From positions 7,006,001 through 7,070,000 of the forward strand of contig CM049310.1 in assembly GCA_026874595.1 (NCBI GenBank): DNA of 64,000 nt. Reading direction: 5' to 3'. A program made the position numbers and the translations under genes. The notes beneath the pieces are model-generated. The model was not told where the DNA came from. It ran no database searches and saw only the letters and a list, made by a program, of their open reading frames with translations. Shown here piece after piece: positions 49,330 through 60,126 of this stretch; positions within the stretch are counted from its first letter, which is position 1, and each line of letters opens with the position of its first letter. The stretch is from Sipunculus nudus. Lineage: Eukaryota; Annelida; Sipuncula; Golfingiida; Sipunculidae.

Positions 49330-50590
49330 GATTTGAAGATGTAAGGCAACATGATGTAGGACATGTAGAGAGCCACATGATGGAGCTGTATAGCCACACG
49401 ATGTAGATATAAAACCACATGATGTAGAAGTACAGCCGCACGCTGTAGTAGTATAGCAATGTGATGTAGATGATGTAGAGCCACATGATGAAGTTGTATG
49501 GCCCCATGATGTAGAAGATGAAGAGCTACATGATGTAAATGTGTAGCCACATGATGTAGAAGATGCCCAGCCACATGACGTAGGAGATGTATAGCCACAT
49601 GATATAGAAATAAGGAGAAAAATGATGTAGAAGTAGAACGACAGGATGTAGTAGTATAGCCATATGGTGTAGATGATGAAGAGTGACAAGATGTAGATGA
49701 TTTAGAGCTAAATGAACGAGTTATATGACCACATGATGTGGAAGATGTAGAGCCACATTATGTAAATGTTGCGCCACATTATGTAGAAGATGCCTAGCCA
49801 CATGACGTTAAAGATGTATAACCACATAATGTTAATGTGAGCAACATGATGGAAAATATGCATAGCTACATGATGTAGAAGATGTATAGCTATATGATGT
49901 AGAAGATGTAGAGCCACGTGATGCAAATGTTGACCCACATGATACAGAAGAGTAATAGCCACATAATTTAGAAGATTTATAGCCACATGAAATAGAAGAT
50001 GTATGGCAACATGATGTAGAAGATTTATAGCCAAATGATGTAGAAGATGCATAGCCACATGATATAGAAGATGTAAAGCTACATGATGCAATTGTTGAGC
50101 CACATGATGCAGAAGATGCATATAGCCACATGTGTAGAATATGTATAGCCACATGATGTAGAAGATGTAAAGACACATGATGTGGAAGATGTATAGACAC
50201 ATGATGCAAATGTTGAGTTACATGATGTAGAGGATGCATAGCTACATAATGTAGAAGACGTTTAACCACATGATGTTGAAGATGTATAGCCACATGATGT
50301 AAATGTTGAGCCACATGATGTAGAAGATGTATAGCCACTTGATGTAGATGATGAATAGCCACTTGATGTAGATGTTGAGCCACATGATGTAGAAGATGTA
50401 TAGCTACATAATGTAGAAGATGTTGAGCCACATGATGCAAATTTTGACCCACATGCACTAGAAGATATAAATCCACATGCTGTAGAAGATGTATAGCCGC
50501 ATGATGTAGAAGATTTATAGCCACATGATGTAGAAGATTTATGGCAACATGATGTAGAAGATGTGAAGCCACATGTTGAAGAAGATGGTT
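49330..50590 (-). repeat. 24/21-bp minisatellite array, open in all minus-strand frames
   Basis: About fifty copies of a unit like TAGCCACATGATGTAGAAGA plus TGTA (24 bp), mixed with a 21-bp variant containing TGTTGAGCCACATGATG. The more regular copies lie toward 50100-50570 and the array decays toward 49330. All three minus frames of the unit lack stops, which yields long apparent proteins (HHVAIHLL, TSSTSCGY and YIMWLYIF patterns), whereas all three plus frames contain stops. This is expected from the unit sequence and does not indicate genes. Confidence 0.88.
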
Positions 50591-50979
50591 CTCTCACTAA
50601 AATTGTCTTTTAACAACGGGCGCTTAAAGTATTTGACATTAACTTTCTTTCAAGAAAAATCAGATAACGTGTACAGTCTGACAAGATCAGCATTGATAAG
50701 GAGACACAAAAAAAACTGATTGGGGGGACTGGACAAGGGGAAACCAGGGTTCGGTCATAAACAGTGTAGGGTCAGTCAAATTCAGTTCTTCGCGCTCAAC
50801 GTCTCCTTAACAGCGATATGATTTTTATACTACTTTTTAGAGTTCGAAATGTATCAACGTAAAGGTATATTAAACCATGCAAATTAAACTACTAGCACTA
50901 TACCCATCATTCCCTCAAAAACATCAAGGTAAGTAAATATCAGGTTTTAAAAAAATATGTAGCCACTTCCTAAACTAGA

Positions 50980-53900
50980 CGACTATAGGTCGAGGGCTTG
51001 CCGGAAATTGAAATGAAAGACAGACGGACAGACAGATCAAACTGCTGAGTGACTTTTAGAGCGATTGCTGAAAAGTTGGGCCTGTTGAACAACATATATA
51101 ACACAAAAGAACATGGAAGCAGACATACCTGACAACAAACAGACAGACATATTGACAAAGTGACACAAGATTAAGACCAGATGACTTAACCAAATTATGG
51201 AGTAGAACCATAGTGAAAAATAAGCTATAGTTTATGTAATAAAGGTTTATAGTTTTGGAGATATGGCTAAAACATTATATGTTGTAGTGGTTTCAGTGCA
51301 GCGCCCCCTAACACCAATATCTGGAAAATGAAAAATTACTTTTGAGATATTAGTGTATTTCATAAGATGTCCCAGTTTCAAAGGGATTCCTCCAAAACTG
51401 TGGCCTGTAGAATGCTATATGTGAGACGCAACAACCAGCAAGCAGGCGAATTTGAAGACAACTGACAAACAGACAGACATACTGACAAAGAGACACAAGA
51501 CTGATACCAGATGACTTACTTAGGTTATGGGGAATACCAAGAGAAAAAAATAAGTCAAAGTTTCTGTAATTGAGAATTATAGTTATGGAGATATGGCCAA
51601 AAAAGTGATATGTTTGGGAGGGCCATGTGCAGCGCCCCCTAGCGGCCATACTCGGAAAATGAAAAATCGCTTTTGAGATATTTGTGTAAGACATAACATG
51701 TACCAGTTTTAAAAGAATTCCTTTAAAACTGTGGCCTGTAGAATGATATATAGGCGAAAACCAGCAAGCAGGCGACTTTGAGAACAATTGACAAAAAGAC
51801 AGACATACTGACAAAGTGACAAAAGATTAAGACCAGATGACTTTCCCAGGTTATGGAGAAGACCCAGAAGAAGAAACCAAGCTATAGTTTCTGAAATTGA
51901 GGTTTATAGTTATGGAGATATGGCCAAAGAATGATATGTTGGGGAGGGTCGTGTGCAGCGCCCCCTAGTGGTCATATCCGGAAAATGAAAAACATGTTTT
52001 GAGATATTACTGTAAGGCATAAGATATCATAGTTTCAAAAGGATTCTTTCAAAACTGTGGCCTGTAGAATGCTTTATGTGAGAAGCAAGAGTAAGCAACT
52101 GATTAACAGACAGACACACTGACAAAGTGACACAAGATTGTAATAAGATGACTAAACCAGATTATGGTGAAGTCTCAGAGGAAGAAAATAAGCTATATTT
52201 TATATAATTGAGGCTTATAATTTTGGAGATTTGGCCAAAACATGATATGTTGAGAAGGTGTGCATCCAGCGCCCCCTAGCGGCCGTATTAAAAAAAATGA
52301 AAAAAAAAAAAAAAACGTTTTGAGATACTTGTGTAGGACTTAAGATATTTCAGTTTCAAAAAGATTCCTGCAACACTGTTGCCTCCAGGGCAAGATGAAT
52401 GAAATCTCGAAATATCTCGTTTGACGAGATATTATACGATATATTGCAAGACTTCTAATGCAACCTTTTAGTACTAATTGGATGCTACCTAATGCAAAAG
52501 ACTAGACCGCTGTAGCTTTAAAACTGACAAAGTTAGAAAATATCAACACTTTTCCCCGAAAATGCGTTACCATGGTTACCGCAAATTGAGTCAGCTACAC
52601 ACCAGAAACAGGCCTTGGTATGACGATTAAAATGAGCTACGGTTGAAGTAGATAGGACTAATAGTAACAAAGATATGCAGAAAAAACCGTTTTGCAAACA
52701 TTTCATGACATTGACCTTGACCTTGATTCTATATTGACCAAAAACAATAGGCTCCTGTCATTTTAAATTTTTCATCAACTACGTAAGTTTGAAAGCGATT
52801 GCTGAAAAATTGCGACCTGTAGAGAGGGAACAGACAGACAGATAGACAGATAGACAGACAGACAGACTAGACGACCAGAGGTCGAGCGCTTGCCGGAAGT
52901 TGAAATGACAGACAGACGGACAGACAGAACATATTGTGGGTTTTCTATTATTTGAATGACCCGCAGCGTTTGCTGAGAAGTTGTGGCCTGTAAAATGACA
53001 TATCAGACAAAACAACGAGGAAGCAGACAAAGCTGACCACAAAAGATGAACAGACAGACATACTGACACATCTGTGTTACAGATTACCAGACAAAAGTGC
53101 CGAAGGTAAAGAAGAGCAAAATGAGCGATAATTTATGTAGGTAAGGTTTATAATTTAGGAGATATGGCCAAATCATGATATGTTGGGGTAGTGAAAGTGC
53201 AGCGCCCCCTAGTGGTCCTATTCGGAAAATGAAAAATCCGTTCTGAGATATTAGTGTAACACATAAGATGTACCAGTTTTTAAAGGATTCCTGAAAAAAC
53301 TGTAGCCTGTAGAATGATATATATGAGACACAAGAACCAGCAAGCAGACGGATTTGAGGTAAACTGACAAACAGACAGACACACTGACAAAGTAATACAA
53401 GATTAAGACCAGGTAACATTACTAGGATATGTGTTTGAGGGTCGTGTGCAGCGCCCCCTAGCAGCTATGTTAAAAAAATTAAAAAACAATTTCGAGATAC
53501 TAGTGTAGGACTTATGACATGTCAGTTTCAAAAAGATTCCTGCAATAATGTGGCCTTTGGCGCAAGATGAATGAAATCTCGAAATATCTCTATTCACGAG
53601 ATATTTTACGAGTTACTGCAAGACTTTAATAAAAAAAATAGTACTAGTTAAATGCTATCTGGTGCAAAAATCTAGATCTCTCTAGCTTTAAAACTGACAA
53701 AGTTAGAAAAATAAGACCCCTTATTTTCGAATATCATAACTTTTCCCCAAAAAATTTGTAACCATAGTTACGGCAAATTTGAGTCAGCTACACACCAGAT
53801 GACAGGCCTTGGAATGACGATTAAAATGAGCTATTGTTGAAGTAGATACGACTAATAGTAACAAAGATATGAAGAAAAAACCGTTTTGAGAAGTTTTGAT

Positions 53901-54115
53901 GACCTTGACCTTGACCTATGACCTATTTCCCCAAAAAACAATAGGCCTCCAGGACTTTTGCTTGTCTACCATTTGTGTAAGATTTAAAGCAATTGCTGCA
54001 AAATTGTGGCCTGTAGAGAGTTCACAGACAGACAGACAGACAGATAAAAAGACATCCGCGACTGACCAAACTGCTTGCCGAATTCGGAGATTTCCGGCAA
54101 GCAAAAAATAGACAT
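50980..54115 (+). repeat. Composite tandem array: 310-330-bp units, 380-bp block and GACA tails
   Basis: A unit of about 310-330 bp contains CAGCGCCCCCTAG (copies at about 51298, 51629, 51955, 52266, 53199 and 53448), GGAGATATGGCCAAAA, GTGGCCTGTAGAATG and ACAGACAGACATACTGACAA. A second block with CTCGAAATATCTC, AAAACTGACAAAGTTAGAAA and TGACCTTGACCTTGA occurs at 52394-52830 and 53570-54020. Each is followed by GACA-rich tails with GCTTGCCGGAA(G/A)TTGAAATGACAGA. The larger order (units, block, tail) is itself duplicated. Open frames here are translations of the repeats. It could be a satellite or a tandemly expanded non-autonomous element. Confidence 0.82.
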
Positions 54116-54957
54116 ATCGAAAAAAGAGGTCCATGTAAGCGTCATATCTAGATGGAATATGAAATAAATGCAATCATTATTGTGTTTCAAAAGAAAGTGG
54201 GTCATATCTGATATCCTCAGATACGGAAAGTTTTATTTTATTTAAATGATTTTAAAAGTTTTTTTTTATTACAATTTATTTTAATGTTACTTTGTTCACT
54301 TAACAAATATGCAATTATGGCAGACGATTGCTGAATAAAAATGATATGTACAAAACCCCCGTAAGGCCATATCAAATCCCCTCCCCCCGTCCATCCCCCT
54401 CCCCTATCCTCTCCCTTAACCTTCCTTTACCGACAACCTGTCCGTGTTGTACAGTCCGACTGACATGTAAGTAAACGCTCCAAGACAATAAATTATTTCA
54501 GGGCAAAGGGACAAAATCCATGCCAATCTCCTGAATTCCCTTGTTTCATAATATTTTAATCCCAAACAGGTCGAAAGTGGCCGTATTTTAAGACCTGAAG
54601 TGAACCCCCTAATTAACAAAGGTTCAATGCTTTAAGCTATTCTTGACCCACAATTATAAACCTAGCTGCCAAGTGGGATAAAAGCACACACGACAGGAAA
54701 ACAATTATGAAACTTATAAAGCAGACATCTTGGGACAAAAAATAACCTGAATTCACACCGTTAATCACGGATACTTCGATGTAAAAGACAGGGATATATG
54801 GGTGGATAATGCCAATCCTTAAAAACCTTAATTTTTATAAGAATATGCTTATGCTTAACTATTTCTGCTTCAAAAGTCTATCCAACCACAGCGAATTCAA
54901 GCTGAACAACTTATAGGAGACTAAGTTTGGTTAACCAATATGGACATCAACTGGACT

Positions 54958-55947
54958 CTATGAAACAGTGCTAACCACTGTGGACGTTGTTTGGTCAGAG
55001 TTAGGTAGAGGTTCTGTGGTAGCATTCCTGCATCCAAGAGTCCTCTTCAGACTGGTGCGAAAGTTCTTCATCTTCCAGAAATAGATCACAGGATTCATGA
55101 AGGAGTTGACCATGGTTAACATGTAAGCCAGGCGCTGTGCCATGATAAGCTTAGGAGGACAGTCCTCAGCCTCAGTATGGTTTACAATGGTTGCACAGAT
55201 AATAAGTGGGATCCAACAGAACGCGTACACCCCCACCACGATGCTCATCATTTTGGCGATCTTGTACTCTTTCTTCTCTGATTGAATCCCCATCGACGAG
55301 TTTTGATCAGCGATTGCTCTCTGTTGTCGTCTGGCCAAGACCGCGATCCGTACATACAGAATAATTGTCGCGAGCAGCGGTATGGTGGCATTCACCAGGT
55401 ATGCCAGATCGTTAATGTACCACGGCAGGAACATATTGGGGTAACAACCCACCTCTTCATGTATCCTGGCAAAGATGAGTGTCAGTAAATGGACCAAGAA
55501 CACCCAGATCCATATAACAACGATTAACGTTTTCATTTTTCTCGGAGTTATTTTGTGCATATAATGAAGGGGATTGGTTATTACGGTGTACCTTTCGTAC
55601 GCGACCAGTAGTAGTCCAAAAGATGAGAGCTGGATCGAGGCTACACAGAGGACCATGCACAACGAACACCAGATCTTCCTCCCCGTGAAGATGGATGAAT
55701 AATATTGATGGTCGTGAATAAGACACGTAATTACTGCAAAACTTACTGACAGATCAGCACACGATAGGTTTACTAATCCAAAGGTGACGTTGTCCCTTAG
55801 CGTGGGAGCTTTAACCAATGTTATAATGGTCAGTGAATTGACCACCATGATGAGACACACTAAGACCCACTCAGTTGCCATGTAGGCGACCGCAGGCTCT
55901 CCCACATCATCTGTTCCATTGAGCTTTTCTTCTGAAGAGCAATTCAT
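54958..55947 (-). CDS. Class A (rhodopsin-like) GPCR, adenosine-receptor-like orphan
   Basis: A single-exon open frame of 329 residues with seven hydrophobic segments. Two N-glycosylation sequons (NCS, NGT) lie in the short extracellular N-terminus. Class A landmarks are all present: N1.50 in VVNSLT, NLSCADL with D2.50, C3.25 in WCSL, ERY in place of DRY at the end of TM3, W4.50, a Cys in loop 2 (EEVGCYPN), P5.50, FCWIPL in TM6 and NPVIY in TM7. TM5 and loop 3 (IPLLATIILYVRIAVLARRQ) and Gln 3.37 resemble adenosine receptors. However the adenosine-contact residues N6.55, H6.52, S7.42 and H7.43 are Ala, Ile, Thr and Met here, and position 3.32 is Cys, not the Asp of amine receptors. A Cys (LGCRN) after helix 8 could be palmitoylated. 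It should act at the plasma membrane through G proteins; the ligand is unknown. The frame is intact. Confidence 0.93.
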   Translation of the reverse strand: MNCSSEEKLNGTDDVGEPAVAYMATEWVLVCLIMVVNSLTIITLVKAPTLRDNVTFGLVNLSCADLSVSFAVITCLIHDHQYYSSIFTGRKIWCSLCMVLCVASIQLSSFGLLLVAYERYTVITNPLHYMHKITPRKMKTLIVVIWIWVFLVHLLTLIFARIHEEVGCYPNMFLPWYINDLAYLVNATIPLLATIILYVRIAVLARRQQRAIADQNSSMGIQSEKKEYKIAKMMSIVVGVYAFCWIPLIICATIVNHTEAEDCPPKLIMAQRLAYMLTMVNSFMNPVIYFWKMKNFRTSLKRTLGCRNATTEPLPNSDQTTSTVVSTVS

Positions 55948-55970
55948 GGTTCACCTCCGAAATCTAGTAC
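55948..55970 (-). other. 5' UTR of the GPCR with splice acceptor
   Basis: Immediately upstream of the GPCR ATG, the minus strand shows TATGTTTCTATAG followed by 23 bases to the start codon. This indicates an intron in the 5' leader, with the whole reading frame in the last exon. The leader bases GGAGGTGAACC precede the ATG. Confidence 0.5.
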
Positions 55971-57413
55971 CTATAGAAACATACATTAAAAAATACATTT
56001 TAAGTTATTTTCTGGGGGGGGGGGGGTTAGGGTGACACGCATGGATAAATCGTTTCAGCTCTGGAGATAATCTGAGTCACCATACCATAATTCAAAGACT
56101 CATACACACACACATACACACGCACTCACTCTAAAAGCTGGAGACAAGTTTCATGCATTAGACTGAAGCGCCTGTTTGTCCCTTTTTTTTAAACACTTCA
56201 CAATATTCTCAACATTTTCATTGTAAAATGTGTTTCGAATAGCTGTAAACATATTTCAAATCAAATTAAACATATTTTGCTATTACATGCGTTTCAAAGC
56301 TTTTCCTGTCAAACGGTATTGTTATTTGAAACACGTTTATTTTTACATGTTGGGTATTGAAACATGTTTTTCATGAAAACACCTCTGAACACGTTTTAAA
56401 TACTAATTAACCTGTTTCAACTCGAAAAATCTTTTTTGTCCCATTTTTGACACACGTTTTCAATGGTAAGCATGTTTTACCATTATAATAGTTTCTTTAT
56501 TTTCAGTTTAAACTGAACACAATGAGAAACATCACTTGTTGAAATATGGTTTAAATGTTTCTTGAATTTCTAGATCTTGTTCTTTGAGTGTACTACATGT
56601 GGGATGACACATAAGGAATACTTCCAAATTACGAAGCTATGGTTATTGAAATCAGAAACTTTGAATACCAGTATAAAACATTATTAAAACAAAATACAAT
56701 TACAGTTTCTTTCAATCTATTATTCTATAGCCTGTTTTACTTCAACTGCAACACCACACTCGCTTAGATTTAAAATAAAACTGTTTGAAACCCCTATATT
56801 TAAATTCAATTCAAAAGTGGTTTATATTCATATAAGACCCATTATGTATACCTTTCTTTAAACCTGGTATAGTAATCTTTCCTATATAGTATACATATTT
56901 TTCGTATTTTTCTTTCATTTTCACATGATTTTGAAACATGTAAAAAAAATAATTTTTAAAGGTACACTATTTTAAGCCCACATTAACTGTGATCCACTTT
57001 TTAGTGAACTAATATTAAACTACATGAAAATATCTTATAGTGTAACTGTTTTTTTGTTATGTTTTTCTCTATTCTATTTACTTCGAAACTGAAATAATAT
57101 TTATTCAACAATTTATAGAATAAAAAAGTGGATAACTGTTACTTTGGGCTTAAAATGGTGTACCTTTTAAAAAAGTATTATATATATAATACTCTATAAC
57201 TTTATAATACTCTCTACAATACTCAAGAGAGTTCTACTTTCAAAACCAAATAACGAAAGACTTCAAATAATTAATGACTTGGACTTCTGGTAATTTCTCA
57301 GTCAGCTGTCAGCTATGAGGAAGCAAAAGCTGTCAGCTGAGCTGTGACGTCAGCAGTGATCGTGAGAAGTGTTGTAATGAATGTCATGTGACCTCATCTG
57401 TATTGTTGCCTCT

Positions 57414-57953
57414 AGACTGGTACCCTGCTCTATTATGGCCCTCAGCCAAGCATAGAGACAGGCGTACAACGCCATCTTAAGCACTCCCAGTTGCAACTCA
57501 TGACTTACCTGTAGACTGGTTCCAACTCCAGTATGCACGCTCATACCGAATGTCATGGACGTTCACGCGATGCTGGCTGATTATCCGTGAAGATTTCTTA
57601 TAAATGACTTCCTTTAGTTATTTCTAGTTTTCAAATATTTAAAAATGTATTGTTGCACAAAAATTAAATGATGTATGTATAGATAATAAAATATACTGAA
57701 TCTTTGATATTCCACTGTACGTAGCATTGATTTACTATCAATATCTATCAATCTAATCATTAATGTCACGCGAAATGTACAGCCAATTTTTGGCAACTTC
57801 TTTGAGCAGACTAAATGCATATTTTATCATATATAATACATACTGGAGTTGGAACCAGTCTGCCGGGAGTACATAAGATGGCGTTGTACGCCCGTCTCTA
57901 TGATTGGCTTAGAGCAGCGGTGCCATAATAGAGCGGGGTACCAGCCTATGTTG
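57414..57953 (+). repeat. Long inverted repeat (fold-back), arms about 115-120 bp
   Basis: The left arm 57414-57534 (GACTGGTACCCTGCTCTATT ... GTTCCAACTCCAGTA) is repeated inverted at 57840-57953 (TACTGGAGTTGGAACCAGTC ... GGGGTACCAG), with roughly 85% identity by eye. The 305-bp spacer has no recognisable content. Both arms contain GGCGTTGTACGCC, itself palindromic. Such structures can be fold-back elements or arise by inverted duplication. The left arm carries the splice donor proposed for the GPCR leader. Confidence 0.75.
57509..57600 (-). other. Possible 5' leader exon of the GPCR
   Basis: A strong donor CTACAG|GTAAGT lies at 57509/57508 on the minus strand, 1.5 kb upstream of the GPCR acceptor. 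No other good donor stood out between them. The 5' boundary is a guess. The segment overlaps the left arm of the inverted repeat 57414-57953, so it could also be part of a repeat. Confidence 0.3.
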
Positions 57954-58694
57954 CCTCCGCCAGGAGGATTTGCGTTCATCCCGTTCGTGTGTGAGTTTGT
58001 GTGTGTGTTTACTTCACAACAGAACTCACACAAGTATGAATGGAATCTCAGAAAAAAAAGAATTTGGTGTGGATCTGGGACACGACACGATTTTAGGAAC
58101 GTCAACTAGGAATATACACAAAGGTATAGTCACTTATGCATAAATCAAACTGGGAATATGGGCCGAATAAGTGAATACAAATACAGAATGCAGATTTCTA
58201 GTGTATGTTGTTATGTTTATCAAGATGGGCCCGTGGGTACAACTTGTTACCATATGTGTCAATAGCACATGACAATGGTTTTTTATCATTTATCCTTATT
58301 CCCAAACCATGATAATTGCATGAATTCATACAATTTTACAAAAGTGAACATACCCGGGTCAAAAATTCACGTTGAACTGTATAGTGACTTACCCAATCAT
58401 GTGAAACTGGAATTTTGCTTCCAAGATCAATAACGTTATGAATACAGGCCGGGCCATTCCGGACCGTGCGTGGTGCATGCGCACACTGTTTTTGGATTGT
58501 TTACATTGCAAAAGGTTGTGAAGTCATTTCCTGAATTGGCCGGCAAGAAGGAACAGCATCTGAATGAACAAGACCAGCTGTTGCTAGCGGTGTAAACGAA
58601 GTATCTTGATGCACAAAAATGCTTCAGCAACTAACGCAGTGCCCAGGGATAGTAGCATAGATCAGTCTACGAACCGTTGCTAGACGGGACGCGA

Positions 58695-58790
58695 TTCAAA
58701 GAATACTTTCGTGTTTCCCCAGAACAGGTTAACAACTTCATTGAAGATACAAGCTCCCATACAAGCAAGGCATCACTTACAGTACAGTGA
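58695..58790 (+). pseudogene. Weak relic of a PIF/Harbinger-type transposase
   Basis: A 31-codon stretch reads FKEYFRVSPEQVNNFIED and then hits a stop. It recalls the N-terminal region of Harbinger nucleases (F-x-x-x-F-R-x-S/N, then a helix before the catalytic core). Nearby plus-strand frames (58480-58690) are broken by stops. Evidence is a short motif only, and no terminal repeats were found. Confidence 0.28.
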
Positions 58791-58799
58791 GCATGAACC

Positions 58800-60071
58800 A
58801 AAGAAATCAATCCCTTCCCAAGACGAAACCAAATGGGTAAAATTATTTAGTTAATGTATTGGGGGGAAATAGCAATAATTCAGTAAAATATAAATGCAAA
58901 TGATCTTTTTTGTTAGATAATACTGAAGAGCCAAGTGAAACTTGACGTTTTAACCCCCATTACCTGTGTAACACAGTTTGCAATTCAAATGTCCTGTCCT
59001 TTTGCCAAGTACAAAAGTTCAGGTCTGTGATAATGTAAGCTTTATACCCGGAAATACATATTTAATAATATATGAAATCGCTGCCGACGTCCCCATAGCC
59101 CAACTTATCACCCCTTGAGATTGTGTTATTAGTTATTAACCACGGGTGTTCACTTAAGAACGGCTTTGTAAAAGTAAACTAAATCAAGAGTGCTTCACCC
59201 GATAAGTAATATACAGTCGTGACTTGATAATCCGACCCCCAATTATAATCCCAATTAATGTCGGATAACAAGGCTGGGGAATTGTCTAGTCACTAAAGGT
59301 GACGGAGATTCACGAAACAAGGTTGTTTTTATGGTTGAAAGGTAACTAGTATTGATTATTTCTTTTATATATAACCTTTTTTTATTTATTTAATATATAA
59401 TTAACTATGTACATATTTGAAATTGCTATGATTTGTAGGAGTATTGTTTAACCATATATAATAAACAACGTTCGTTAGGAAGGACTACCTATGCCATTAC
59501 TTCCCTTTTGAGACACTAAACTGTACATATGAACGAAAGATAACTAAATTCATAGAACGAATGAACGGGTGATCTACTGAGTTCACGTACGTCTGAAGAA
59601 CGCAAATATATCCGTCTGATATCTGGTTCTTCTGTTTTGATGTTCCCGGGCTTTTCTAAGCAGTCCGTGGAAGACATCAACAACCCCTGCGGCGAATCCC
59701 CTGCCCCTCCATATACTCTCGCCCAGTTTCTTTTCCCCCAAAGTCTCCCCTGCCAGTCACTGGTTTAGATCATCTTCTCCCTCAGACTAGCTGTCACTGT
59801 CGTTTGTAAACCAGTGACACAAAGTCAGCGATAATGGCCTTGCTTCCGTGAGTATTCTTGTGAATTTTTACGGGTCCTTAGAAAATCTTACAGGTTAAAC
59901 AGGTTATATAAGGAGCTTTAGAAAAGAAAACTAAAGCAGATATTAACGATTAAAGTCCCATGACTGTACAGACAACACCTATGCGGAAACAGAAAAGATA
60001 TAAAAAAGACAGTGCTAAATGGTATCTGCAGGGTATTATTAATACAAGTTTCCATGGTCAGATTTAAAATG

Positions 60072-60126
<55 letters not shown>

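Noticed and set aside
49186-50597. Minus-strand frames of up to 246 residues with His-His-Val, Thr-Ser-Cys-Gly or Tyr-Ile-Met-Trp patterns
   Set aside because: Three frames of one 24-bp minisatellite unit that lacks stops on that strand; no start context, signal or splice support.
51350-53597. Minus-strand frames with CLSVCLSV-like runs
   Set aside because: Translation of GACA repeats and the 310-330-bp repeat units; the same peptide pieces recur with each unit.
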